DNA of 64,000 nt from Selaginella moellendorffii (GCF_000143415.4 NW_003314319.1:710365-774364), one strand, 5' to 3'; shown: positions 1 to 12,904, counted from the stretch's first letter. Numbers and translations: made by a program. Notes: generated by a model from the letters alone, not told the origin.

Positions 1-3000
1 GAAATACTCCCGGACAATTTTTTCGATAGTCTCAAAAGCCAGAAGCACCATACTCTTGTGCTCGTCTGTAGCTGCCGTGGTAAACACCTAGAAAATGACA
101 GTCAGCTTGTGCATGCGAGCTATGAGAAAAACTTACCATGAACATAATCTTCCAGCCGGACTTCACGTTTTTAACGCGCGCAAAAACCATTTGCGACACG
201 CAGCGAATCACCAGCTCCCGAATTTCAACAGAATTACTCTTCCGCATAACCACAACAAAAGGTTTCAGGAACTGGTTCTGGAAGTTGTAATTTGCCAGCT
301 CTTCACGTTCCAGAAACTTCATTGCCAGTTGACGCAATGAATCCATTGCATACATTGCAATGGACAAGTTGTCAGAACACCCAACCGTGACGAAGTAGTC
401 GGAGAGAACGTTCCAGATTCGCGACCAAACGAGTCTGATGCGGTTCATGTTGAAATGCCTGCAAAAAGCGTAATTTAGAAAATTGAGACCAGAAAGAAGC
501 CACAGATTACTTACGATATTTCAACAATTTTGGTGAGGCTGAATACCCGAGGATCAGTTGGAGATCGTAGCTCCTCCATCGAAACTTTACAAAGCGCTTT
601 TACAAAATCCACAATTGCCTCGCCGTTCAATCGGTCGCTGCGGGTAAATATCTTGTTCATCTCGAAGCTGCCAATCTGCTCCAGCATGTTGAGATTCGAA
701 ACCAAGTTGTTCATCTGCTCAGCAGTAACCGACCCAGCCGAATTTCCTCCAACTCCAGCACTTTCATACGATCCTCTTCTTGCGGCAGCAGCAGCATATT
801 GCATTCGTCCAGGCCATTTCCGCTTAAGCACAGGAAGGACAGGCGATTTCAGCTGCATTGTTTTATCGGAGTCGGACTGCGGGGCGGCGAAAAAGGTGGC
901 ATCAGGAGGAGCGCCTTCACCAATAAGATGGAGATGCTCAAAGCGAGAAACACACGTCAGGACGTGCTCCCAGGCTTCCTGTAGATAGTTTCCATCTTCA
1001 TCGGCAATGGATATCACCGCCTGCAGCATGGAATTACATTATGAGTATGAAAAGAGGAGAAAGAAAAAATACCTTAATAGAGTCTATGTTCTTCTGTTTT
1101 ATATCAGCGGGCGAATGAAGATATGTGAATTTCGCTAGCGAAGTCACGAATGCGTCGCGCTCTGTCCGCATAGACATAATAGAAGTAACGCGGATTGCGT
1201 ATCGAAATCCCTCGAGACACTGAAAAGTGATAACTTCGTCTTCACTCTTCTCCAGTGGAACACTGAAGGCTGCAAGCATTGGAGCCCATGTAACTTCGAC
1301 CATGGGCCTTAAGATCTCGACATCAGACGGTGAGTAATAGACAGAGCTGCAAGAACGTTCAAATAAGTTCTCAGAAATATAAGAAATAGAAATGCTCTTA
1401 CCCCGATTTGCCAGCCTTCTCTTTCAGCTGCTGTTGCATGTTCTTTATAATATCATCGCTCGTTTCCTGCAGTCTGTCTTCCTTGGGCCTACGAATAACG
1501 ATGTTCAAAATACTCTCGATGCCGAGTATCCTGTTTGTAGGCTTGTTTGTTGGGACAAGACTGTCGGCCTTCATCTTTATCTCGCACTTAACAATACGAT
1601 CGTATAAAGCACTCATAAACTCCTCGGGTAGATCATTTCCATCGTCAATTCCCCGATTGTTCTTCATAAACTCCGCTTTTGTCATCTGCAGTTAACCGTT
1701 GGCAGAAGTAAAAGGAAAACAGTATACTTACTTTGGATTTAACCATCGGATTGTGTGCGTCAGTGTTCAGCAGAATAACAGAGTATGCAAGCACGTAGGC
1801 GGTATCCGCACTGGTAAAGGCCTTGGGATTACATTTGCAGTATCGCTCTGCAAACTTCTCCATGATACGATCAATTTTTTGTGCTTCTCCTGGAAGTCTG
1901 AATCCTTGCAAAAAGATTCTGATGGCCTCGTCAAACTCCATTCCTTGGAAATTGAAGGAGTCAACGTAGGCATGCATAACCTTTAGAGGCAGCTCGTCAT
2001 TTTCGCCCAGATAGTCTCCGATAACAGTCTTGTCCAGGCCGGTTGAACTTAATAAAAATCCTGCTATCTCCTTCGGCGAATCGCCGATCTTTTTGGCATT
2101 AATCAGGAACTGAATGCCTTTGCTAGGCTTCCGATTGAAAAGGGAAATGCCTTCCTGCAGTTTTCTAGCGTGAGAATATGATAAGAAGCATAGAACTTCA
2201 GTACCTGAAACTCCAACTTGTAAGCACGCCGTTGCTCAAAAGTTGCCACTTCAGACGTTTCTGAAGAGATTTCGGAGACGCGAGACTCAGCACCATCGCC
2301 ATTTTCCTCAAAACCATTGTGACCAACGGAATTAGATTCACTGGTGCTGTCAGTTTGATCCAAACTTCTCAGGTAGGCTGCATCTGACAACCTAAGCTGC
2401 CTGTTGGCCCAGTCCCCCATCGATCGTAGCACGCCAACAAGAGATTTCATTGCAGCAAGCTTCATAGCGGCATCTTGGATAGGAGTCAAACTGCTCTCCA
2501 CGCCCGGAGGTACACCTTGAGCAGTTTTAAGTAGTCCATTTACCAGCCTAGAAAATAGCAAATTATCAGCGAAGAACTTGAATTCAATCGAGGCATACCT
2601 TTCAAAAATGTTGTGGGAATCGACGTCGCAGTCATAGTTAACGAACAGGTCGACGAGAACTTGCGGGTCCACGCAAAGCTTATCTAGGAACCGAATGACT
2701 ATCATCTTCTGCTGGTAGTTTGGTTGAGCCACGTTCTCGAGCACTCTAAGAACGATCGGCGGAAAAAAAACACCCACTTCAGCCTTGAGTCCTGCTCTGA
2801 ATCTCAAAAGCAGACTCATAAAGATCGAGCAGGATAGTTGGAAAATATTCATCAGCTGTATACCACTGTTTCTCAGAAGTGACAAACAGAGGTATTGCCG
2901 TATGGCGCCGACAAACCTGCATTTCCAGCAACCAAAGCGTCAATCGTGAGGAACTCAAAGAGAAAGAGAGAAAACGCCATACCTGTCGCTTGTACGGAAA

Positions 3001-4232
3001 ACCGCACCAGCGTTCTCCAGCAGCAGCTTCAGAAGCTCCAGTGCTAAAATCTTGCCACGCAACGAGACATTATCCATGGCTTCCTGAGGAGCAACCTTCA
3101 TGGAAAGTTTGCAAAGGGCCCGGAACACGAGGAACGCATCTCGCCTCAGCTTGTTCGTTATTTGCACGTCCAAGTCCCCGTCCTTGTCCAAATCCGCGTC
3201 CGCAAACTCCCCCCTTTTCCCCTCGAGAGCGTTCTTGTACATGCTAACTTCCCAGTACTTCGCGTCGAGCATGTCCCTGTCGGTCGACTCCAGAAAATCA
3301 GAGCTGCCGCTATTCTCCGTGGCTGCCGTGGACTCGAAAGCACCGTCGTGCTTCAGAGACTTGAACGACGTAGCGGGACTCAAGGCCACCTCGATGTCTT
3401 GCACCACCTTGGTGATAAAGCTCTGGACAAACTGCGTTGTGTTGGTGTCGGAAGAAGACCTCTCGGCTGGCTCCATGAGATCCGTCACAACAATGGGCTG
3501 GACGGGCACCGTGGACGAATCCGCCTCCATCCTCCTAAACACGATCACCAGCATCTGTGTGAGCGACGCCTTGGCCGTGGTCTGGTTTACTGGTGCCTTG
3601 CTCCCGAGGAAAACGTTGTAGCACGTCCGGACGGCCTTGAGCAAGCAGTCTCCATGGACTCGCAAAGTGGTCGAGGTCACAGCCGTGAGCAGCGTCTTGA
3701 GAACCAGGAGCTCGATCTGCTCGTCACCCAGCTCGTGACACTTGCAGACGTTGTCCATCATCTGGACGAGCACCAAAAACTCAGATCCACTCTCGGCATC
3801 CACCTCTCCCCGCAAGTGGCCGTGAGCGATGAGCTTCTGGATGCAATCCAGCGCTGGATCTGCCAACTTGGCCGACTGGCTGTCGCAGGCAGTGACGAGA
3901 GGCTGTAGAATGAGCTCGGCGGAGCTGGCATTGTAGCACACTGGCCCGTCGAAGAGGAAGCTCTCGAAAGCCCTGGCGTGGAACTTGGAGGATTCCAATC
4001 CCGCGGCGGCGGCGGCAGCTGCGGCGGCAGCTGCAGTGGAATTGCCATTCTCCTTGGCGCTGGGAGCATTGAGGCGCTCCTGCGCGGCCTTGCATTCCTG
4101 GACGAGCTTGCCGTGCCCACGCCACGACGTGTTCTTGACGATCCGGTCCAGCGCCGCGCCGATGAGCTTGGGGAGCCCTAGCCGCGGCTCCGCCACTGCA
4201 TCTGTCGCCTCAGAATCCGCAGCTTCCCCCAT
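1..4232 (-). CDS. BIG1-4-like Sec7 ARF guanine-nucleotide exchange factor, partial (3' end outside window)
   Basis: Large brefeldin-A-inhibited-type exchange factor that would load GTP on ARF GTPases at the trans-Golgi/endosome. Nine exons on the minus strand: 4232-2983, 2916-2599, 2547-2205, 2154-1732, 1685-1402, 1346-1073, 1020-515, 458-137, 87-1. All introns are 46-66 bp with GT..AG ends, and together they give an open frame of 1269 codons; the family is usually about 1700-1800 residues, so roughly a quarter is off the left edge. The N-terminal DCB/HUS region is in exon 1, with a poly-Ala run near residue 70. The Sec7 domain spans about residues 638-825, with the catalytic glutamate at about residue 727 in FRLPGEAQK and the conserved motif [10 protein letters not shown]. 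The start at 4232 begins MGEAADSEA and is followed by the family's [16 protein letters not shown] block. The telo-box just upstream fits a promoter. Family certain; exact BIG paralogue not determinable. Confidence 0.95.
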
Positions 4233-4257
4233 GGCTGATAGAAATCCCCTGCGATCT

Positions 4258-4266
4258 AAACCCTAG
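4258..4266. promoter_or_regulatory. telo-box upstream of the BIG-like gene
   Basis: AAACCCTAG lies 26-34 bp upstream of the BIG start codon. This is the plant telo-box motif, known from promoters of growth- and translation-related genes. Function here is inferred from motif and position only. Confidence 0.45.
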
Positions 4267-5340
4267 CCATCGCTTACATGGAGGATCTGGTAGATCTGTG
4301 GCGCGCCATCACACAGCTCCGCCCTAGCTTCCCATCGCTCCCCGCCTACCACTTAGACGGAATATGCAATTGCTGGAGAAATAGAATTTAGATGTAAAGG
4401 TTTTTAATTCACTGATAGTAAAATGCTATGGCTTCCATTCTCCAGTTCGCTTCATCCTACTTTGCAAGAGCAAGTGCGATTCATCCTACTCAGTGCTTCT
4501 TCATGTTGTCCGCGCGCTCCACGTTCATTATCAGCTCTAGTCCACGATTTAAGTTTGCTATTTTCCTGACGAAATACCTAAAATTTGAAAATTGCGTAAA
4601 GCCCCTATTTGCAAATATGCCGAAGTTTTAGAATTTTGCCTGTTTTTTCTATGAAAGCTAATAAAAAAGGGTTCTGATATGACATCGTATAGAATGCTCT
4701 TGGGGTGTTTGCACAGCAAATCTATCCAGAATTTCGATAGCAATTCCTTTACCGCACCCAGCCCACTGCGAGGAGCACATTCTAAAACTTTCTGTGATTG
4801 CATCACAGGCATTGGATCCAGCAATTAAGAACTCCCTGGTTCGATGGCCACACAGCAGTGTCCTCTCAAGCAAGGCCAATTGTTTCTCTACAACTTAATT
4901 GTCTTACCCATTCAAGACCCCCTACGAAGAGCTTCGAAAGCTTATCGAATAGCCCAGTTTAAGTGTCATCCACGACACACTGCTGTGCTTCTCCATTGGG
5001 TTGAAAACCCGGCGGGCATCAAGAATTGCCATTATACCGCTCCATGGTGAGGAGGTTGAAAGAACATCATCGACTTCGCAGTGATTGATGGCGATACTCC
5101 TCCCGCTGGTAACCACAGTGGCACCGGCCGCAGTAGTGATCGAGGTGATGAGGAGGGTGGCAATGAGTTTTCTTGGGAGTCGCTTTGTTAGCAAGGATGA
5201 AAAGAGAGAGTTGGAGCTCTCTTCCTTGGCTTGGAAGTGATCTTGGTACATTTGGATAAATGGCCAAAGACTCTTCAAAGATTGGATAAGATTACCATAA
5301 CAGTTTTATGCCTTTGCAAAAGCTTACATGGTACTTTCCT
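4267..5340. other. BIG upstream flank and low-coding stretch
   Basis: No gene could be supported here. On the minus strand there are two open stretches (5278-4922 and 4879-4658), the first with a hydrophobic run around LIATLLITSITTAAGATVV. They resemble no family I know and cannot be joined by convincing splice sites. They may be the decayed 3' continuation of the broken ORF chain at 5348-6912. Confidence 0.3.
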
Positions 5341-5347
5341 CTTTCAA

Positions 5348-6912
5348 TCAACGAGAAGGCCTTGCACAAAACAAAAACCTGGGAAAGTTTGTTGTAACAT
5401 CTAGCTTCACAGACAACCAACCACTCTTATCGTCATCAATCTTTTCCAATTGCTCAGTACTCCACTTCTTTTCCTGCAGCAAGAACTGCACTAACCAGCT
5501 CTTGATAAGCAGATACTTTGCATTCTCCAACTTGATAGTAGATTTGACTTCTTCAAGATCATATGGCCCCACAACAAAGTAAACGTAGTGCATCTCACTG
5601 CCATAAAGAAGTCTGTACCTATCCGACTTGCTAATGTGATCTGCAATAAACTTCTTACTTCCCAGGCACTGAATCTTGAAGCCTTTGGAAGGCCAACCCC
5701 CATTTTTTACGAGAAAATCCACATGTGCCCTTCTTTGGCCATATTTATTCTGCTGCTTCGCTTCCACCGAAATGGTATACTTACATTTTGTGAAGGCGTT
5801 GTCCAATACAAACTTCAGCGCCAATAAGAATTCGCTTCGCAAGATGCACTTCAATAGATGACCATTACTGTTCATGACTTCTAGTCCCATCAAACAATCT
5901 GGCTTCATGTAGGTAAAAGCCAACTGAACAGCCTCGTTGAAGAAATCAGCTTCACAGGGCAGTGTTTCCAAAGCAAGCGAGCAATCCTCAAGGATAGCAC
6001 TCAATAACAAGCTGGGGCTGAGCCCCATGCAGTCTCCAGAGACTTGCAGCACCCCGTCATCAATAGCAGGTCGAAGAGGCCACAAGCCTCTTACAAAGGT
6101 AGAGCCTGATCCAGATTGCACGCACTCTAGAATGACTTGCTTGGTACCCTCGCTGTAGCTGGAGATGTTTGAAAGTGTGTGGCGATACAGCTTCGAGTAG
6201 AAAATGTATCTGGAGACATGCCCCAAGTCTGACATGGCGATCCCACTCTTCAGCCGTCAAGATACCGTTGCATGTGAGATACTCGCAGCAGCTAACTGTC
6301 ATCCCCTTGTGACCACCCGTTAGTCCCAGGATCGACTTGCTGACCCCCCCGACTGCCCCGTCTGGAGAGGTGAGTTTGGAGCTGAAGGATACGTGATACT
6401 CCTGAGAGTACTCGAGTAGCATGTACTGGACGTCCTCGATCCCAAGACAACCGGCCGACCTGACCATCTCCAAGGCAAGGGGAGATCTGCTTCTTGCCAG
6501 CTGCCCGGCTCACACCAGGAGGTCGCGGAGCTGCGGTCGACCCACCAGCACAAAGCTGCTAAGGTACCTTGCCACGGACCCTTCCTTGCATATCCTCAAC
6601 TCGGCCAGTAATGTGTTTAACACAGAGCTCCTTATCTTAAGCCTCGTCGATAAACCAGATAAGTTCCCTTCCATCTGTAGTCGAGCTGAGCGTCTGCAAG
6701 AGGCCCCTCAAGCCTCCATGGGGCAAGCGACGCAATCCTCCACGGCTGTTATCGACCAGATCCTCCGTCAAGATGTCGAAGAACTCATTGGCAGCGTCCC
6801 TGTCCGATTTGGTGGTGTCGCAGGCGGCAGCAGCAGCGACTATGGGCTGGGTGATAGAGGTGACGACGGGCAAGAATCCCTTGTCCAAGGCCGCGCTAGC
6901 TAGAGCGTACAC
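5348..6912 (-). pseudogene. unrecognised protein-coding remnant, frameshifted
   Basis: A chain of minus-strand open frames reads as one protein only if several breaks are ignored. The first part (6912-6637, from ALASAALDKGFLP to WFIDEA) meets a frame change at about 6640. The next part contains a TGA at about 6510 after PQLRDLLV. A further frame change at about 6232 leads into the 295-codon stretch ending at 5348. The last part has alternating hydrophobic and charged helices and the text FFNEAVQLAFTYMKPD, but I recognise no domain. Composition looks coding rather than random. It could instead be a multi-exon gene whose splice sites I failed to place. The two ends of the original gene are not fixed. 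Confidence 0.4.
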
Positions 6913-7464
6913 AAGCGACGACTTTTACCCGACTGCCATGGCCCAGTGGTGAGGAAGTACTTATAGCTGGTGATCTCGGTCACCAGGTCTGGCCACTGTA
7001 CGTAGAAATGGACGGATCTACCCGCCAAAAAGATGCATGCTGCTTGTTTTGATTTAGGGCAAAGTAGATATGCGCTTTTATTATACATTTAAACCAGATC
7101 AAAGGTGCCAGTACGGTTAAAACCGCAATATACGCTATTACTATTAATCGAACTCAAAGAAGTCATGTTGCAGCTGCTCGTGATCTTCCTTGATGAAAAC
7201 TAGATCTCTCTCGGTTGGCAACTTTCACTGTCAGAAATGGCACCTTCAGTGTTGTTTTGTAAAGCTCTGGACAAACTGCACCGTGTTGGTGTTGTGTCCA
7301 GTTCTCGGTGAATAGATACTCAAAGAGATGCCGAAAACCAATGGTATGGTACCTCAATAGAGTTGAAAAAGCCTCGACTCTCAATAGTTCCTGTAACAAT
7401 CATTTTTAAGCCATCTGAAAAAAAGAAAGAGAACTTTACCACACGTTTATTATATCTTTTCCTT
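6913..7464. other. intergenic, nothing recognised apart from a short BIG-like match
   Basis: No gene supported. Positions 7260-7293 match BIG exon 1 (3416-3449) in 29 of 32 bases, including an exact run of 20. This could be a filler fragment left by repair; otherwise the stretch is AT-rich flank between the remnant and the 3' end of the CAT gene. Confidence 0.4.
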
Positions 7465-9959
7465 CTAGTGGATGCTGTGATGAATGCCGTAGAAAATGTA
7501 GACGAGGCCGCCCAAGACAAGCCATACTGAAACTCGAATCCATGTCGCTGCACTGATCACTCGACAAAGAAAGAATTCCAATTGTATAGCAACTTCAATC
7601 CCATACCCCACATTGACGAGGAGGTAGACGTTGACAAAAACAGACGCGGCTGGCAGCCAAGGAACAAGCGGGCAGTGAAATCCTGAAGGACACCACATGC
7701 TGTTAGTTCTATCTAGAAATTCGTAGCGTACCTCCAGGATTTCCAAAAGTTCGGTGAGATTCGTCTTGTTTAGTCATGGAGAGGACGATTACTCCGCCAG
7801 CGAAAAGTAAACCTCCAATCGTCCCACCAATAATTTGCAGCCAGCTGAAGCGAGCACTCGAATTTGTTCATATGTAAGCAAAAAAGAAAGCTTACCGAGG
7901 AAAAATGGCCATAGATAAGAATAGGCTGAGGATGAGACTTCCGAGCACAAATATACAAATGCTCCATCCGGCCACTCCTTGTTTACCTTTGGTCGCTACA
8001 TACAAAAGAAAGATTTTTGTAAATGGAATTGATTGATTTGAGCTTACCATAGATTTCTTCAGTGTCAAGCAATGGATTTTTCAGATCGATAGAACAACCC
8101 TCAGGTGCGTCATTTTCTTCCGGCTCTTCTCGTTCTTCGTTCTCATTGGAGATGTCCACGTCATTTGAGGTGGTCGGCGGAGTGTTCGTTGTTTCTACAG
8201 AAATGGATACTGGAAGGTGGACCGCTGAGTGAGGCGGTGAGTACCTTATGATGAGCACGCAAAGTGCTACAGAAGTAAACGCCATTAGTGTTCCAACACT
8301 CACCTATAGCAACACAATTATAAGCGACGAAGATATTAGAACTTTACCATTTCGGATAGTTGACTGATGTCCATAAACACAGAAACAAACACCGCTATCG
8401 TCCCCGTTGTTACAGCGCCATTAACAGGTACCAAGGTAGATTTGTGAATAATACTGAAGAACTGGGGCAGCAAACCATCTCTTGACATTGCCATGAGTAT
8501 GCGGGGCTGGATATATAAGGAACAACAGTCTATCACGAAAAACAAAGCTAACCACAAACCTGTGGCAAGGAACAGCCCAGTAGCGTCGTGAGCATGGCAG
8601 TCAAGGCTCCAAGCGCTACGATATACCTGTACAAATAGTTTGTGCCAGAAAAACATGTGAGCATGTACTTACGTAGCCCAAGGCAGTCCGTTTTGCGAAA
8701 ACGCAGTCGATATGGGAGTATCTGTGTTGAGTAAGAAGTAAGGGACAATGCCAACGACTACAGCTGAAACGGACATGTACAAGCTCGCGCATACTAGCAA
8801 AGCAAGCCCGATTCCAATTGGAAGATCAACATGTGGGTTTTTAACCTGGCAAAGTTCACAATATCAAAGAAACTCATAACTGCAGAAATCAAGTTATACC
8901 TCCTCGGCCGTAGTGGCAACAGCATCAAATCCAACATACGAAAAAAACAGCATAGCTGCACCTCCAAGCACGCCGCTAACACCAAAAGGTGTGTACCTGG
9001 TCCATGAAACAAGATTGTAAAAAAGCTCAGCGTAGACATGCATACCCGGTTTTCAACTCGTATCCTCTCCATCCTTCTTTGATCCCGATCCACAACCCCA
9101 CGACATCCACGAACAAGAGCACAAGAACGAGAATGACCGTCATGACGACTTGTACCGCTGCACTCTTTAGAAAAGCGAAACCACAACGTCAGTAGCGCGC
9201 CACTGGAAGAATTACCTGCTTTATCCCCGTGCACAGCAAGATCGTTACCATGACGATCAAGAACCCCGCAAACGGATCAGCCAAGATCCCGGTACCAGGA
9301 ATGTTCCTTCGTACTAGCCAGAAAGGCAAATCCTCTCCGAAGAACAATGCCTAGCAGGACAGTCAGTCAGCAAAAAAGAAAACTCTCACAGTCTTACCAG
9401 ATTCGGACTAACTCCACGAGCAACCGTGGCACCGCTCACAGTATACTCCAGTATGAGAGACCATCCGACGAACCATGCCAATCTACAAAACAAGGTTCCA
9501 AATTTAAACTCATCGTCCATAGAAAGAAAGTGAGATACAGATGCAAAGAAGCATTGCTTCTTTGCTTACCCTTCTCCTAGGCATGTGTATGCGTAATGGT
9601 AAGCACTACCAGCAGAGGGCAATCGGCTCGCGAGCTCCGCATAGCTGAAAGCCGATAGCGCCGCGGCGACACCGGCAATAGCGAATGACAGTGGCAGCGC
9701 CGGCCCCGTCCTCTCCTTGGCCACCGTACCAATCAGAATGAAAATGCCAGCGCCGATCGTCGTCCCAATCCCTGCAATCTCCAATCCAGATCGAAATCCA
9801 CCGGATCCAAATCTTACCGATTGCCAGCAGCTGCGGCACGCGCAATTCCCTGGACAGCTGCGCCGGCGCTGGGCTATCCTGATGATCCGGCCGTGAAATC
9901 CCCAGCTGCTTCTTGCGCGCGAGCCGGTCGAATCCGGCGGACCGGACCAGGGACCCCAT
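7465..9959 (-). CDS. cationic amino acid transporter (CAT, APC/SLC7 family)
   Basis: Fourteen exons on the minus strand: 9959-9818, 9771-9570, 9482-9398, 9350-9216, 9164-9046, 8996-8900, 8845-8673, 8626-8560, 8506-8348, 8303-8048, 7995-7896, 7844-7732, 7682-7607, 7552-7465. They join to exactly 604 codons (603 residues), matching the 580-640 usual for plant CATs. Family blocks seen in order: [12 protein letters not shown] then [15 protein letters not shown] (TM1), [17 protein letters not shown] (TM2), [20 protein letters not shown] (TM3), [37 protein letters not shown], and a final [21 protein letters not shown] hydrophilic acidic loop (about residues 420-475) sits where plant CATs have their variable cytosolic loop. 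Expected role is uptake of lysine, arginine or other amino acids across plasma membrane or tonoplast; substrate cannot be told. The C-terminus GIHHSIH corresponds to the family's ending. Confidence 0.95.
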
Positions 9960-9979
9960 TATTTGCCACACGACGGATT

Positions 9980-9988
9980 AAACCCTAG
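9980..9988. promoter_or_regulatory. telo-box upstream of CAT gene
   Basis: AAACCCTAG lies about 20-30 bp upstream of the CAT start codon, the same motif and spacing as at the BIG-like gene. Confidence 0.4.
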
Positions 9989-10122
9989 AAACTCTTAAGA
10001 AAGATGCCGCCACGTCATCCACTTCGCGCGCAAGAGCCCTAAATTTTAAATTAGAATGGATTTTTCGCCTATCACAATATCATGGTAGAACCACCCCTCA
10101 CTTATTCACACAAGACCACCCC

Positions 10123-12323
10123 TCACGAGCTTTGCATCTTCGCCTTGAGCGACTCGAGCGCCTTCTTTCGCAGATCGTCCTCGAGCTTCTTCTGCTCGAC
10201 ATCACTCTCGGCAGGGCCTCTGGCGGACGCGGAGCTCACGGCGGCGGTAGCAGCGGCGGCCTTGAGCGATCGCTTCTCCTCCTTCCTCTTCCTCTTCTCC
10301 TCCCGCCGCCGCTGCTTCTCCTCCTTCCTCAATCGCTTCTCCTCCCTCCGCCGCCGCTTCGCCTCTCGCTTCTCCTCGCTCAGCGGGCTCGTGTCGTCGT
10401 CGTCCACCTTGGAGCGATTCGGGCTCGCCGCCTCCATGGAGTCTGTGTCATTGCTCGGGCGAGAAGGCTTTTTCACTTCTCCCGTCGTGCTCGAATCCAC
10501 GACGTGGACTCTCTCGGGTGATGGCGAACGATTCCGCTTCAGAGCTTGGCCCTTGTCTTGTGCTGCTTCCTGATTCTTGCCGTTGCTCTGATCGTGCATA
10601 CTGCAACGACACAACCATCAGTCGTGATCTAGGCTAAACATCCAAGCTCTCTCTACCTTTCAGCGGACTCTCCCTTGCTCCGACTCTTTCCGGAGTTCCT
10701 GTGTTTTCACAGAAAAAGTTTCGTCACCTTTCAAACAAAACTTAAAATGCCAACCTCTCTTCTCCTGCGGGAGACTTCTCGCGAGCCGGAGATTTTTCTG
10801 GCGCCGGAGACGGTGAAGACTTTGAGGGCGAAGATGATGGCGACTTGCTGCGCTTGGGAGAGCGTGGATGCGAACGCGACCGCATGCGGCCGGGTGATCT
10901 CGACGGTGGCCTGCGACGAGGTGAATGTCCACGCCGAGGAGGGGACCTCGGTCGCCTGCGAGGTGAATGCCTTCGTCTGGGAGGAGGAGAGCGTGACTTT
11001 CTGTGGTGCCTTGGGGACAGTGGCGAACGGGACCGAGAAGAACGTCCACGCCGAGGTGAACGCCGCCTTGGGGACCGTGACCGAGAAGGACGTCTTTTTA
11101 GGGGCGAGTGTCTGAGCCTTGATGGAGAACGGGACGGTCGGTGTCTCCCTGGAGATGGCCTGCGTCTTCTAGGTGGCGACCGCCGCCGTGGTGGTGATGG
11201 AGAGCGCCTATGCCTGGGAGGTGGTGACCTGCGAGGTCTCGGAGGACGTCGGTGACCAGGAGAACTGCCAAGTTACGGAAGTGAGAGAGAACTCCACAAG
11301 TCCAAAAAACTAAAACTAGCATACCGTGAACGGCTTCGAGAAGGAGAGCGATCTCTTGACCGCCTTCGCGGTAATGCTTCAGGCGCGTTTCGATCTCGGT
11401 TGGGCTCTGCTGGCTTTGACGCAACCACAAGAGCTCCGCCCGCAACACCATCAATTACAGCCTATACATTACCACCACATTCAAAACGCCTGAGGGATAC
11501 AAACAGAGAACGAAATGAACTCACAAGTTTGTTTTGTTGCAAAGAGTCGTTTTTTTCCTTCTCCCGCTCCGTCGTTTGACGAACCGCCGCCAAAATCCTT
11601 TGCTCTTCAGCCTGCATCGGCAAGGGATTAGATATGTTGCTCTACTTTCCTGTAGACAAACGCAAACCGGAAGATAAGAGAACTGCTAGACAGAAAGACC
11701 AGATCGAACGCCTACTTACCTTTTTGAGTTGAGTCTCGAGCGCCTTCTTGTCCAGCAGCGCTTGAGGAATACCGCTCGCGTTGCTCTGTGCGCTGGCAAG
11801 AAGTCCCCAAAGCTCTTTCATGAATCGACCAGTGTTCTTCTCCATGAACCCCGTAAGCTGGATTTGAATGTGCTTGCCATCACCCACCTTGAAAAGAAAG
11901 AACGATATGAAAATCAAGCCACAAGTTCTCCAAAACTCCATACCTTGACGTCCAGAAGACCATAAATAAAATTAATCAGCACTTCATCCTCGAATCCCAG
12001 AAGCTCAGTGACCCGCGTCGCAATCCACGGTCGCATCACATCCATATTCACCTTCGACATGTCGATCTGTCCGAGAAGGAAAAAAAAACTTCGCCTCAGC
12101 TAATCGCTACAAGGAATCCAATTGCTTACCGGCTGGTCCAGCTCCGACGCAAACTTCTGCGTCTTAAGCAGCTTGGCCATTTTGTTGGAGAATCGAGTGT
12201 CCTGCTCCGTGGACGTGCCCTGCATTGACAAAATCTCCGTGAAGAAGAGAGCGAGAGCGAGAGCCAGGTGAGAGAGAGAGGCGCCGCGAAGAAATCACTC
12301 ACCCGGAAGAAGCCGCCCGACAT
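10123..12323 (-). CDS. SRm160/SRRM1-like splicing coactivator (PWI domain plus RS domain)
   Basis: Nine exons on the minus strand: 12323-12303, 12219-12130, 12066-11944, 11887-11720, 11611-11525, 11461-11325, 11264-10755, 10698-10657, 10600-10123, joining to 552 codons (551 residues). The PWI domain occupies about residues 27-125, with the eponymous Pro-Trp-Ile at residues 50-52 in VMRPWIATRV, followed by LLGFEDEVLINFIYGLL. This fold binds RNA/DNA and places the protein in spliceosome-associated and exon-junction complexes in nuclear speckles. Exon 7 (510 bp) encodes a dense Arg-Ser-Pro region with repeating RRSPPRR and RHSPRRR units. The C-terminal exon is highly charged (runs of EKR) and ends in a short helix KALESLKAKMQ. 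The family assignment is strong; the animal counterpart is longer, as usual for plant versions. It shares a 581-bp intergenic region with the divergent EPL gene. Confidence 0.92.
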
Positions 12324-12904
12324 CGCGGCTTACGCCCTCACTCCGCCCCTAGGGTTAAAACGACCAAACCCGTACGGTAAACCTTTCCCTGTACGGGACT
12401 CGCGCGGTCAGGGTTCGAATCCAAAGGCAGCCATCGCGAAAAATATCTGGCGGCCACGCTAAACCCTAAACCCTAAACCCCTGGTAACTGAAACATAAAA
12501 TACTCTTTGCAGCAAATATCTTCGGGGCGGGGCCCGCCGTTTTACCGCGGGTGAATGCAAGCATGGCACTGCGAACAAGAGGTAGATGGGTGTTTATCCT
12601 CGCGGGTTTTACCGGATGGTAAAAAGAGATAGTGGAAAAAAGAAAAAAGAAAAAAATTCGAGCGTATACATTTCTGGATGAGAGGTTTTGGCGAGGAAAA
12701 TCTGCGAACCCTAGACTAGGGCTTTAGCTCCGCGCGATGAATGCTGCTCCAGTCCATCGTCCCGCTGTGGAAATCCCTCGGAATTTCCAGTCCAGCGCGT
12801 GACGAATCTCCAGCGGCGCGAGCGATAGAATTTTTTTTTTCTTGTGATTTGCATTACTTCGCCAGGGGAATGAGCTCTGGGGTGTTGCGCTGCTGAGGAG
12901 GACG
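12324..12904. promoter_or_regulatory. shared divergent promoter region with interstitial telomere-type repeat
   Basis: The 581 bp between the start codons of the SRRM1-like gene (minus) and the EPL-like gene (plus) must hold both promoters. Positions 12461-12480 carry almost three tandem plant telomere units (AAACCCT). Further single telo-box-like sites occur at 12345 (CCTAGGGTT) and 12706. A lone GGTTCGAATCC at 12411 resembles a tRNA T-loop but has no tRNA around it. No open reading frame is credible here. Confidence 0.55.

Noticed and set aside
3162-3908. Plus-strand 248-codon frame opposite BIG exon 1
   Set aside because: Shadow of a long GC-rich exon; the minus-strand frame is the conserved BIG sequence.
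10132-11255. Plus-strand Leu/Arg-rich frames opposite the SRRM1-like gene
   Set aside because: Antisense reading of the repetitive RS and KR-rich exons; no start context or motif.
12405-12425. tRNA T-arm-like GGTTCGAATCC
   Set aside because: No acceptor, D or anticodon arms around it and the stem does not pair.
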